From an uncultured Propionibacteriaceae bacterium (GTDB lineage: Bacteria; Actinomycetota; Actinomycetes; Propionibacteriales; Propionibacteriaceae): a stretch of 64,000 nucleotides of DNA. Positions 17,719 to 26,307 of this stretch are shown here, one piece after another (position 1 is the stretch's first letter; every line of letters starts with the position of its first letter). The notes under the pieces are model-generated. The model saw nothing but the letters and a program-made list of their open reading frames with translations. It had not been told where the DNA came from and made no database searches. The translations under genes were made by a program, and so were the position numbers. The stretch covers positions 40,112 through 104,111 of the forward strand of contig CAKZHP010000134.1 of assembly GCA_936924635.1 (NCBI GenBank), read 5' to 3'.

Positions 17719-18672
17719 GTGCGCGCCGACCGTCTCGTGTCCCTCGTGCTGCTGCTGCGTCAGCGCGGGCAGATGACCGCCGATGCGATCGCCGCCGAGC
17801 TGGAGGTCTCGCCACGGACGGTCCTCCGCGACATCGAGGCCCTGTCGGTGGCCGGGGTCCCGGTGTATGCCGAGCGCGGCCGCCACGGCGGGTACGCGCT
17901 CCTGCCCGGCTTTCGCACCGAGCTGACCGGGCTCACGCCCGAGGAGGCCGTGGCGCTGCTCACGAGCGGGTCGCACCACGCGCTCGGCCTCGGAGCCGCC
18001 CTGGCGTCGGCGATGCGCAAGGTGGTGGACGCCCTGCCAGAGGGCGGTCAGCGCGCGGCCAGCGCGGCTGCCGAGCGGATGCTCGTGGACCCTGGCCCCG
18101 CCCTGCTCCCCGACCGGCACGCCGAGCACGTATCGACGGAGGTCCTCGCTGAGGTGCGCCGCGCCGTGCTGGGCGGCACGCGGCTGCGCATCGAGTACGC
18201 AGCGGCGGGCCAACCTCCCCGTACCCGCACCGTGGACCCGCTGGGCCTGGTGAGCGTACGCACCCGCGCCTACCTGCTGGCGACGCGCAGGGGCGAGAAC
18301 CGTACGTACCGTCTCTCGCGCATCGCGGCTGCCCAGTCGCTGCCCGAGCCAGCCGATCGCCCGGCTGGCATCGACCTCGCGCGGCTCTGGCAGGAGCGGT
18401 GCGCGTCGTTCCTGTCGGAGGGGCACATCACCGTGCGCGTACGCGTCGACGCGACCCGTCAGGAGCAGCTGATCGCGTCAGCCGAGGCCGTACGCATCGT
18501 GGCCATCGAGCCGGACGGCCGGCTGCTGCTCGACGTGACCTACCAGGACCTGTGGCACGCCGAGTGGTCGCTGTGGCAGCTCGGCGCGCAGGCCGAGGCG
18601 CTCGAGCCGCAGGCGCTGCGCGACGCCCTGCGGGAGCGGGCGCGAGCGGTCGTTGGCGTCTACGAGGGCTGA
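17719..18672 (+). CDS. WYL-domain transcriptional regulator, YafY-like
   Basis: DNA-binding regulator of 317 residues. An N-terminal HTH_11 winged helix (MTADAIAAELEVSPRTVLRDIEAL, residues 15-40) is followed by the wing GRHGGYALLPGF. The WYL domain starts near residue 145 (LRIEYAAAGQPPRTRTVDPLGLV, then RAYLLATRRG), and a WCX-type C-terminus follows. WYL domains sense nucleic-acid or small-molecule ligands. The GTG start begins exactly at the conserved first helix. Divergence from RidA with a 119-bp gap suggests that it controls that gene or itself. Confidence 0.9.
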   Translation: MRADRLVSLVLLLRQRGQMTADAIAAELEVSPRTVLRDIEALSVAGVPVYAERGRHGGYALLPGFRTELTGLTPEEAVALLTSGSHHALGLGAALASAMRKVVDALPEGGQRAASAAAERMLVDPGPALLPDRHAEHVSTEVLAEVRRAVLGGTRLRIEYAAAGQPPRTRTVDPLGLVSVRTRAYLLATRRGENRTYRLSRIAAAQSLPEPADRPAGIDLARLWQERCASFLSEGHITVRVRVDATRQEQLIASAEAVRIVAIEPDGRLLLDVTYQDLWHAEWSLWQLGAQAEALEPQALRDALRERARAVVGVYEG

Positions 18673-18675
18673 CGG

Positions 18676-19080
18676 TCAGCCGAACTCGCCGTCGTACGCC
18701 TCCCGCGCCCGCTCCACCTCCACCATGTGCTCCTCGGCCCACCGCTTCAGGTGCCGGATGGGCTGGAGCAACGACCGGCCCAGCGGCGTGAGCCGGTAGT
18801 CGACGCGCACCGGCACCGACGGCGTCACCTCGCGCTCGACCAGCCCGTCGCGCTCCAGGGAGCGAAGAGTCTGGGTGAGCATCTTCTGACTGACCCCGGC
18901 GAGCTGCCGCGAGATCTCGGAGTACCGCATGGTGCCGTTCTCCCCCAGCGCCGACAGGGTCAGCGTCACCCACTTGTCGGCGATGCGGTCGAGCAGCTTG
19001 CGGCTGGGGCAGGTGGCCAGGAAGGCATCGAAGTCGATGCGGGCCTGCTCGTTCTTCTGGGCTGCGGTCATCGTCGCCAT
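18676..19080 (-). CDS. HxlR-family winged-helix regulator
   Basis: Dimeric regulator of 134 residues. It has the HxlR core KWVTLTLSALGENGTMRYSEISRQLAGVSQKMLTQ split across residues 45-80 and the wing VEREVTPSVPVRVDYRLTPLG. A single Cys in FLATCPSRK near residue 30 is where thiol-sensing members (HypR/YodB type) react. ATG at 19,080 has AGGAGG five bases upstream. It is divergent from a quinone-oxidoreductase gene, the classic arrangement for electrophile- or disulfide-responsive control. Confidence 0.9.
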   Translation of the reverse strand: MATMTAAQKNEQARIDFDAFLATCPSRKLLDRIADKWVTLTLSALGENGTMRYSEISRQLAGVSQKMLTQTLRSLERDGLVEREVTPSVPVRVDYRLTPLGRSLLQPIRHLKRWAEEHMVEVERAREAYDGEFG

Positions 19081-19186
19081 GCTTACCTCCTGGTGCGTAT
19101 CCGACCTTGAAGTTGGCACTTCCTCTTGGGGAGCAACGCGTTCATCTTAGAGATACGTCCTAGTGGAGACAACGAAAGGAACCATC

Positions 19187-20080
19187 ATGCGTGCACTCAT
19201 CGCCCGCCCGGGCACCCCCGTCCCGCAGCTCGTCGAGGTCGCGGACCCCACCCCCGGCCCAGGTGAGGTCGCCATCCGCACCACCGCCGCCACGGTGAAC
19301 CCCGTCGATGTCAACGTCGCGTCCGGAGCCGCCCGGGAGCTCTTCGGGCTTGTCGGCGACGTCGGTCTGGGCTGGGACTTCTCCGGCACCGTCGTCGCCG
19401 TGGGCGCGGACGTCGCCACGGTGCGTACGGGCCAGCGGGTCGCCGCCGTGACCACCGACCTGAACCAGCTGACCCGCGCCCACGCCGAGGTCGTGGTGGT
19501 GCCCGCCCCCTCCGTCGCCGCCGTGCCCGACGGTCTCGACGACGCGGCGGCGGCCACGGTCTCGCTCAACGCCCTCACAGCCGCCCAGATCGTCGACCTG
19601 CTCGGCGCCAGCGACGGACGCACTCTGCTGGTCACCGGGGCCGCCGGCGCCGTGGGCGGGTACGTGCTGGTGCTCGCCGCCGACGCCGGCTGGCAGGTGA
19701 CCGGCTTGGCTCGTGAGACTGACCGCGACTTCGTCACCGGCACCGGCGCCCGCCTGGTGACGGAGCTGCCCGAACGGGCGTACGACGCCGTGGCCGACGC
19801 CGGCGCGCTGCAGCAGGACGGGATCGGGGCGGTCGTCGACTCCGGGGTCTTCGTGGGCGTGCTGCCGCCGCTGCCGGTCCCGTCGGAGCGCGGCATCGAG
19901 GTGAAGGCTGTCTTCGTGCAGCCCGACGGCGCCCGGCTGGCAGGTCTTCTGGAAAGGTCGGTGACCGGCGAGCTGGGCGTGCGCGTCGCGCAGACCGTGC
20001 CGTTCGAGGACTACCAGGAGGCGTACGACGCCGTGGCCGTCCCGCACGGCCGCCGGGGGCGGGTGGTCCTCACCTTCTGA
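19187..20080 (+). CDS. NADP-dependent quinone oxidoreductase-like (MDR family)
   Basis: Zinc-free medium-chain dehydrogenase of 297 residues. A GroES-like N-domain (ATVNPVDVNVASGAA) is followed by a Rossmann domain with LLVTGAAGAVGGY near residue 150 and the C-terminal QTVPFEDYQEAYDAVA. Relatives reduce quinones or enones with NADPH. ATG at 19,187 has AAAGGAA just upstream; the earlier in-frame start is not needed. It is probably controlled by the divergent HxlR protein. Degenerate copies of the 3' end of this gene occur downstream. Confidence 0.9.
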   Translation: MRALIARPGTPVPQLVEVADPTPGPGEVAIRTTAATVNPVDVNVASGAARELFGLVGDVGLGWDFSGTVVAVGADVATVRTGQRVAAVTTDLNQLTRAHAEVVVVPAPSVAAVPDGLDDAAAATVSLNALTAAQIVDLLGASDGRTLLVTGAAGAVGGYVLVLAADAGWQVTGLARETDRDFVTGTGARLVTELPERAYDAVADAGALQQDGIGAVVDSGVFVGVLPPLPVPSERGIEVKAVFVQPDGARLAGLLERSVTGELGVRVAQTVPFEDYQEAYDAVAVPHGRRGRVVLTF

Positions 20081-20640
20081 GCACTGTCGGCCGCGCGGTC
20101 GTGGGGGCGGGCCACCGCCCGCATGGTCGCCGGGGCCTTGCCCTCACGTTCGGGGTGCACGGGCCACCACGCCGCCCAGGGCCGCTGGCCCCCACGGTCA
20201 CGGGGCCGATGGTCCTCACCTTCCGAGTGCGTCGGCCCCGCACCGTCACAGGGACGGGACCGTCACCGGGGTCGAAGGGCCTCGCCTCCCGAGCACAACG
20301 GCCCCCACCGACACAGGGACGGAACCGTCACCGGGGTCGAGGGGCCTCGCCTCCCGAGCACAACGGCCCCCACCGACACAGGGACGGAACCGCACACGGT
20401 CGCAGGGGCCGATGGTCCTTACGTCCGAGCTTTCGGCCCGCCGCCCTCCGGGGTGGCGGGCTCGTCGGCGCGTCTGGCCCGGTGGCGTACGGCTGGATCC
20501 CCGTCGACGGCGAGTGATCGGCGCGTTACAGAGTGGGGTGGGGCGATGCGAGTCCCGGACGAGGCGCAGGTGCCGTCCGGAGTCGGGGTGGACGAGCCCG
20601 ACAACCGGCGCCGTCGTCGCGGGGAGCTGCTGCGTCGCAT
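20081..20640. repeat. 65-bp tandem repeat region after the oxidoreductase gene
   Basis: Two nearly identical 65-bp units occupy 20,261-20,325 and 20,326-20,390, flanked by diverged units. Words resembling the last codons of the preceding gene (GGTGGTCCTCACCTTCTGAG) reappear near 20,205-20,226 and 20,410-20,430. No gene is supported; open frames here are products of GC-rich repeats. Confidence 0.7.
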
Positions 20641-21443
20641 CTAGAGGAGCTGGCGCGCCAGGGCGACCAGCGCCACCACGACGATGACACCGCGCAGCGC
20701 GTTCTGGGCAGTCGCTTGGCGACGTGCGTGCCGAGGTACCCGCCGGCGAGCGAGCCGGTCGCGATCGCGAGGACGGCGGGCCAGACGATCACGGCGCTCA
20801 AGACGAGGTGCGCGACGACGTACACCGTGGCGGCCGTCGCGTTGACCAGAAGCCCCAACAGGTTCTTGACGGCGTTGATGCTGGTCATCGGCCGGCCGGT
20901 GAATGCGCCGATGATGCCGAGGTAGATGATCCCCTGGGCCGCGGTGAAGTAGCCGCCGTACATCGATGCGGCACCCATCGCTGAGAGCAGCCCCGGAGAC
21001 CGGTAGACCGCGCTGGCGTCGGGCTCGGCAAGGCCCGCGTCGGCCGCCCGGCGCTCGCGACGGGCGCCCACCGCCCGGCTGATGCGCGGCTGGAACACCA
21101 CCAGACCCAGGGCGACGACGATCAGGACCGGCACCACGACACGGAGTGCGCTGCCTGGCGAGACCAGGAGCAGGCGGACCCGATGGACGAGCCCACGAGC
21201 GTGGTGACCAGCAGCGGGCCGATCCGGTTGGCGCGCTCCGCAGCGATCTCGCGGCGGTAGCCCACGACGGATCCGATCGTCGAGAACAACATCCCGATGG
21301 TGTTGCTGCGGACCGCGGCGCCGGGGGACGCCGAGCGCCAGGAGAACCGGCAGCGTGAGCAGGGACCCCGAGCCGACCGCGCTGTTGATCGTGCTCGCGA
21401 GCACACCCATGACCGCCAGCAGCAGGAGGTCGGTCGTCTCCAC
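20641..21443 (-). pseudogene. sulfite exporter TauE/SafE family permease, frameshifted
   Basis: Membrane permease homologue, about 267 codons, broken by three apparent one-base shifts. The start segment ETTDLLLLAVMGVLASTINS runs to LALGVP. After a C5 tract near 21,323-21,327 (one extra base) homology continues in another frame as GAAVRSNTIGMLFSTIGSVV. Near 21,170 a missing base returns it to the first frame, giving VSPGSALRVVVPVL through ASMYGGYFTAAQGI. Near 20,720 a third shift leads to ALRGVIVVVALVALARQLL before the stop at 20,641. Either it is a recent pseudogene or the assembly has indels. Confidence 0.75.
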
Positions 21444-22349
21444 GCTGCTTCTTTCTCGTCTCCGGCTCGTCCGGGGCGCACGCTCATCCCAGTGGCCACT
21501 CATCAGTGGTTTACGCACCGGCTGTCGGACTCGACGCGGCCGCGCAGGACGATCCCCTCGACCGCGGAATCGTCCGCTGGCAGCTGGATCCGTGCCTCGA
21601 AGGGAACTTTCTGCGCGACCTCCCGCGGATGGCACACACCCTCCAGCCCGGCCCTGCACAAACGCGACCGCCCAGGACGATCCCCTCAACCCCAGAATCG
21701 ACCGCTTGCAGCCGGATCTGCCCCTCGACGGGAACGTCCTGCGCAACCCCCTCGCTGCCGCGACCCCCCACCCACCCAAAGCCAGCCCTCGACCCCCTGA
21801 CCGCGCAGATTGATCCCCTCAAGCAGGGAAATCGACCGCTTGCAGCCGGATCTGCCCCTCGAAGGGAACGTCCTGCGCAGACCCTCCCGACAGGGGCGGG
21901 CGGCACCCAGGTTCCAACTCTCGACGACAACGACCACGCAGCATGATCCCCTCGACCCCAGAATTGACCGCCGCCGGCCCGATCTGCGCATCGAAGGGAA
22001 CGTCCCGCGCAACACCTCCCTGCCGCGACCCCACCTACCCATCGGGGAGCTGGGCCCCTCACTTGCCGGCTGCGCAGATCGTTCCCGTCGACCCCAGAGT
22101 CAGTCTCTCGAAGCTCCATCTGCCCCTCGAACGGACCGTCTTGCGCAACACCCTCGTGTCGCGCGCTCATCCAGAGCCACCCCCGGCGGCCACGCCTGCG
22201 CAGGATGATGCCCTCGACCACGCAAACAGCCCGTACACGCCCGCCTCAGCCATCGGGGGGAACGCTCTGCGCGGGTGGGCGCGGTGCGAACGGGCCACTG
22301 GAGCGCAGCAGCGTCCAGGGGCGGCCCGCCCCACGGGGCCCGCTTGTGG
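21444..22349. repeat. array of six class A palindromes
   Basis: Left arms like GCGCAGGACGATCCCCTCGA start near 21,541, 21,670, 21,808, 21,938, 22,073 and 22,200. Each is answered 35-45 bases later by an inverted arm like TCGAAGGGAACGTCCTGCGC. Spacing between units is about 130 bp, and loops share the words ATCGACCGCTTGCAGCCGG and GATCTG. Nothing in the 906 bp looks coding. Confidence 0.75.
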
Positions 22350-23363
22350 TCAGGGCCTGGGCAGCAGGTCCACGGTGACCTCGGCGCCGCCGGTCTCCAG
22401 GGCAGCAGCGGTGGCCTCGCAGACCGCGGCGGCGGCGTACCCGTCCCAGGCATCCGCAGCCAGCTCGTCGACCCAGCGCTCCTCGCGGACAGCATCGACC
22501 CACCGCTGGACCTCGATGTCGTAGGCAGCAGCGAACCGCGGCCGGAAGTCGGCGTCGACCGGGCCGCCCCACACGCGCCCCGGCAGGTGCGTCGTCACCC
22601 GTGACACCCCCAGCCCGATGGTCGCGATGCCCTGCGAGCCGAGCACCTCGGTGCGCACCTCGTAGCCGGAGCCGGTCGCCACGTACAGCTCGTCGGTCAC
22701 CAGCCGGCCCGACTCCATCGTGAACAGGATCAGCATGGGGTCGTGCAGCCCGGCCGGGGCGTTCGGCCCCGGCCGCGGCAGCACCACGCGCACCGCAGAG
22801 ATCTCCTCTCCCAGCAGGAACCTCGCCACGTCGACCTCGTGCACCGCGGAGTCAAACACCACAGCCCGATCCACGGTGTTGCCGCCCGCAAACGGGTTGC
22901 GGTGCTTGCAGTTCACCAGGATCGGCTCGCCCAGCTCCCCCTCGAGCAGCGACGTCACCAGCGCCGCGTACTCCGGGTCGTAGCGCCGCATGAACCCCAC
23001 CGTCAGCAGCGGGTGCGGCAGGCGCGCCTCGGTCTGCACGATCTCGTACGCCTCCGCCGCCGTCACCCCCAGCGGCTTCTCGCACAGCACCGGGCGCCCG
23101 AGCTCGAAGCACCCGAGCACCTGGTCGTGGTGGAACCGCCCGGGCGAGGCGATCAGCACTGCGTCGGCGTCGTCGGCGCGGATCGCCTCCTCCGCGCTCG
23201 CCACCGCGCGAGCCCCGCACGAGGCAGCCACCTCCGCGGCACGCGCCTGATCCGCGTCGTACACGACGGTGACGGATGCCCCCTTCGTGCGCCGGCTGAG
23301 CCGCTCGACATGGTCGGCGCCCATCGCCCCGACACCGACGACGGCGACACGCAGATCTGGCAT
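22350..23363 (-). CDS. iolG: inositol 2-dehydrogenase (Gfo/Idh/MocA family)
   Basis: NAD-dependent enzyme that oxidises myo-inositol to scyllo-inosose, the first catabolic step; 337 residues. The Rossmann motif VVGVGAMGADHVERL is at residues 7-21, the EKPLG motif with the catalytic Lys near 96, FMRRYDP near 124 and the DSAVHEVDVARFLLGEE segment with the catalytic Asp/His near 170. All are typical of IolG. Its ATG directly abuts the iolD stop, making it the last gene of iolB-iolD-iolG. Confidence 0.9.
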   Translation of the reverse strand: MPDLRVAVVGVGAMGADHVERLSRRTKGASVTVVYDADQARAAEVAASCGARAVASAEEAIRADDADAVLIASPGRFHHDQVLGCFELGRPVLCEKPLGVTAAEAYEIVQTEARLPHPLLTVGFMRRYDPEYAALVTSLLEGELGEPILVNCKHRNPFAGGNTVDRAVVFDSAVHEVDVARFLLGEEISAVRVVLPRPGPNAPAGLHDPMLILFTMESGRLVTDELYVATGSGYEVRTEVLGSQGIATIGLGVSRVTTHLPGRVWGGPVDADFRPRFAAAYDIEVQRWVDAVREERWVDELAADAWDGYAAAAVCEATAAALETGGAEVTVDLLPRP

Positions 23364-25241
23364 TCAGCTCTCCTCGACAGGCCGCAGGTACGGCCGCTGG
23401 ATGGACTTCTGGGCGCGGTAGGTCTCGTACGCGGCACGGGTGCTCTCCAGCGCCGACACCTCCGCGACCGGCACCTCCCACCACGCCTCCGACGAGGGCG
23501 CGTCGATCATCGGGTCGGTGACGACGTGCACCACGGTGGTGCGCGGGGCGGCCTTGGCGGCGCGTACGGCATCGGTCAGCTGCTCGCGCGAGGTGACCTC
23601 GATCACGTCGACGCCGAGGCTGCGGGCGTTGGCGGCCAGGTCGGCGGGCACCACCTCACCGTCGAGACGCCCGCTCTCCGTACGCTGCCGGTAGGCCGTC
23701 GCGAACCGCTGCGACCCGAGCGACTCCGAGAGCGCGCCGATTGATGCGTACCCGTAGTTCTGCACCAGCACCACCACCAGCTTGATGCCCTCCTGCACCG
23801 CGGTCGCCAGCTCGGTGGCCATCATCAGGTACGACCCGTCACCGACCATCACGATCACGTCGCGCTCCGGCTCGGCCATCGCGACCCCGAGGCCGCCGGC
23901 GATCTCGTACCCCATGCACGAGTAGCCGTACTCCACGTGGTAGCCGTCGGCGTCGCGCACCCGCCACATCTTGTGCAGGTCACCGGGCATCGAGCCGGCG
24001 GCGCAGACCACGACGTCGGTGGGGTCGCTGGCCTCGTTGACCCGCGCGATCACCTCGTTCTGGCTGAGCGTGGGCTGCGGCTGGGCCACGGCGCGTACGG
24101 TGTCGGCCCAGCGCTGCTTCTCGCTAGCCAGCGTCTCGGTGAGGCCAGCGTCGACGTGGTAGCCGTCGAGCGCTGCCGTCAGCGCGACCAGCGTGTCGCG
24201 CGCGTCGCCGAGCACCGGGAGCGCACTGTGCTTGTACGCATCCAGCGGCGCGACGTTGATGCCCACGAACCGTACGCCGGGATGCGCGAACAGCGTGCGC
24301 GACGCCGTGGTGAAGTCGCTCAGCCGCGTACCGACCGCGATCACCACGTCGGCCTCCCGGGCGGCGGCGTTGGCGGCGGTGGTGCCCGTCGAGCCGACCG
24401 CGCCGAGGCAGGTGGGCTCGTCGTCGAGCAATGTGCCGCGCCCGGCCTGCGACTGGGCGACGGGGATGCCGGTGGCCTCGCTGAGCGTACGCAGCGCGTC
24501 GACCGCCCCCGAGTAGTGGACGCCACCGCCGGCCACGATCAGGGGGCGCTTCGCCGTACGGATCAGTGCCGCCGCCCTCTCCACCAGCTCCGGCTCCGGC
24601 TGGGGCCGCGCGATGCGCCAGGTGCGCTCGGCGAACAGCTCGTCGGGCCAGTCGTGCGCCATCGCCTGCACGTCGTGCGGGAAGCAGACCGTGACCGCGC
24701 CCGTCTCCACCGGGTCGGTGAGCACGCGCATCGCGGCGAGCAGCGCCGAGGGCAGCTGCTCGGCGCGCCAGACGCGGTCGAAGTAGCGCGAGACCGGGCG
24801 GAAGCAGTCGTTGACGGTGACGTCGCCGGCCTGCGGGTTCTCCAGCTCCTGCAGCAGCGGCGACGCGGAGCGGGTGGCGAACGAGTCGGCGGGCAGCAGC
24901 AGCACCGGGATGCGGTTGATGGTGGCGAGCGCGGCGCCGGTGACCATGTTGGTCGCGCCCGGCCCGATCGAGGTGGTGCAGGCCCAGACCTGCCGGCGGC
25001 GCTTCTGACGCGCGTACGCGACGGCCGTGTGGACCATGGCCTGCTCGTTGCGGGCGAGGATGTACGGGAGGGCGGCCGGGTCGTCGAGCTCCGACTCCAG
25101 CAGCGCCTGGCCGAGGCCCGCGACGTTGCCGTGGCCGAAGATGCCGAGCACACCGGCGAAGAGGCGGCTGCGCTCGCCGTCGCGCTCCACGTACTGCTGC
25201 GCCAGGAACCGGATCGTGGCCTGGGCGACGGTGAGTCTCAT
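23364..25241 (-). CDS. iolD: 3D-(3,5/4)-trihydroxycyclohexane-1,2-dione hydrolase
   Basis: Thiamine diphosphate enzyme that opens the ring of diketo-inositol to 5-deoxyglucuronate; 625 residues, the usual size. The N-terminal Pyr domain has the activating Glu in ARNEQAMVHTA near residue 64. A central sugar-binding domain follows, and the C-terminal PP domain carries GDGSYLMM near 480 ending in the VLVQN of the ThDP motif. ATG at 25,241 overlaps the iolB stop (ATGA) and has GGAGGA upstream; the longer frame lies inside iolB. Confidence 0.93.
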   Translation of the reverse strand: MRLTVAQATIRFLAQQYVERDGERSRLFAGVLGIFGHGNVAGLGQALLESELDDPAALPYILARNEQAMVHTAVAYARQKRRRQVWACTTSIGPGATNMVTGAALATINRIPVLLLPADSFATRSASPLLQELENPQAGDVTVNDCFRPVSRYFDRVWRAEQLPSALLAAMRVLTDPVETGAVTVCFPHDVQAMAHDWPDELFAERTWRIARPQPEPELVERAAALIRTAKRPLIVAGGGVHYSGAVDALRTLSEATGIPVAQSQAGRGTLLDDEPTCLGAVGSTGTTAANAAAREADVVIAVGTRLSDFTTASRTLFAHPGVRFVGINVAPLDAYKHSALPVLGDARDTLVALTAALDGYHVDAGLTETLASEKQRWADTVRAVAQPQPTLSQNEVIARVNEASDPTDVVVCAAGSMPGDLHKMWRVRDADGYHVEYGYSCMGYEIAGGLGVAMAEPERDVIVMVGDGSYLMMATELATAVQEGIKLVVVLVQNYGYASIGALSESLGSQRFATAYRQRTESGRLDGEVVPADLAANARSLGVDVIEVTSREQLTDAVRAAKAAPRTTVVHVVTDPMIDAPSSEAWWEVPVAEVSALESTRAAYETYRAQKSIQRPYLRPVEES

Positions 25242-26101
25242 CGGCGGTCCTCCACTCGCGAGTCGACGGGCTGGTGGGGCCACAAGTCTCGTACCCACGT
25301 CTGGTCAGGGTGGTCGGTGATCAGCCACTGCCCGTCGGCGGCGGGGCCGGCCATGACGTTGAGGTAGTACATGTCGTGCCCCGGCGCGGCGACGCAGGGC
25401 CCGTGCCAGCCGTGGGGGACGAGGACGGTGTCGCCCGTACGAACCTCGGTGAGCACGTCGATGGGGCGCTGGGGGTCTGTGGAGGTGGTCTGGTGGTAGC
25501 CGAAGCCGGGCTGCCCGTCGGGGCCGTCGGCGATCTCGTAGTAGTAGATCTCCTCCAGCTCGCGCTCGGTCGCGGTGTGCTCGTCGTGCTTGTGCGCCGG
25601 GTAGCTCGACCAGTTGCCCCCGGGCGTGACGACCTCGCAGACGAGGATCTTCTCGACCCCGGTGAAGTCGCCGCCGAAGGTGATGTTGCGTACGAGCCGG
25701 GACGCGGTCCCGGCGCCGCGAGGCGCCACGGCGACCTGCTCGGCGGGGATCGGGGCGCTCGGGCGATGGACATCGGTCGGCGCGTACGCGATCGCGTAGC
25801 GACCCGGACCGGACAGCGTGAACCGGTCACCCGTGCCGATGTAGCAGCATGAGGGGACGTGGTCGTACGGGTCGGGCCGGCCGCGCATCACGTGTCCCTT
25901 GGCGCCGGGGGGCGTGAGCAGCCACTCCCCCTGCGTGGCCAGCGGCACGACCACGCACTCACGGCCGTCGGCGGTGATCTCGTACGCCTCCTCGCCGATC
26001 TCCACCACCTCTAGCCCGGTGTGGTGCCAGTGGGGGCGCACGGCGGGGTCGACATGGGTTCGCACAGGGCCAGTGCCGCGCCGGATCACCAGGTCAGCCA
26101 C
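25238..26101 (-). CDS. iolB: 5-deoxy-glucuronate isomerase
   Basis: Cupin enzyme converting 5-deoxyglucuronate to 2-deoxy-5-keto-gluconate; 287 residues. The two cupin halves are visible: GLEVVEIGEEAYEITADGREC, and PAHKHDEHTATERELEEIYYYE with the metal-binding His and Glu residues. The substrate-side block VLVPHGWHGPCVAAPGHDMYYLNVMAG is also present. GTG at 26,101 has GGAGGAG upstream. It is the first gene of a leftward operon, and a candidate ATGT-N4-ACAT site lies 23 bp before the start. Confidence 0.93.
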   Translation of the reverse strand: MADLVIRRGTGPVRTHVDPAVRPHWHHTGLEVVEIGEEAYEITADGRECVVVPLATQGEWLLTPPGAKGHVMRGRPDPYDHVPSCCYIGTGDRFTLSGPGRYAIAYAPTDVHRPSAPIPAEQVAVAPRGAGTASRLVRNITFGGDFTGVEKILVCEVVTPGGNWSSYPAHKHDEHTATERELEEIYYYEIADGPDGQPGFGYHQTTSTDPQRPIDVLTEVRTGDTVLVPHGWHGPCVAAPGHDMYYLNVMAGPAADGQWLITDHPDQTWVRDLWPHQPVDSRVEDRR

Positions 26102-26123
26102 GGCATCTCCTCCCCACGGTCAA

Positions 26124-26135
26124 ATGTCAGCACAA
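26124..26135. promoter_or_regulatory. candidate GntR operator upstream of iolB
   Basis: ATGTCAGCACAA resembles the exact palindromic sites ATGT-N4-ACAT found upstream of iolC and the sugar-binding protein gene (one mismatch in the right arm). It lies where the iolB promoter must be. Confidence 0.4.
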
Positions 26136-26160
26136 ATAGTACGGAGACGGAAGGGGCTGG

Positions 26161-26235
26161 GCGCAGATTCGTCCGCTCGATCCAGGAGGCAGGTCTCCAA
26201 CGCACGTCTCCCCCGTCGATCGGACGATTCTGTGC
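26161..26235. repeat. class A palindromic element
   Basis: Left arm GCGCAGATTCGTCCGCTCGA (26,161-26,180) and inverted arm TCGATCGGACGATTCTGTGC (26,216-26,235), with a 35-base loop. It lies between the iolB promoter region and the stop of the upstream leftward gene. Confidence 0.7.
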
Positions 26236-26307
26236 AGGTCACTCCTGGCATCAGGACGCTCACTCACCGGGCAGCTGCGCAGTCACCCCGACGGCCAGAC
26301 GAGCCGG

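Noticed and set aside
21541..22280. Regularly spaced repeats resembling a CRISPR array
   Set aside because: The repeated parts are inverted arms of palindromes with about 130-bp period and partly conserved loops. There are no uniform direct repeats of 25-40 bp with unique spacers and no cas genes.
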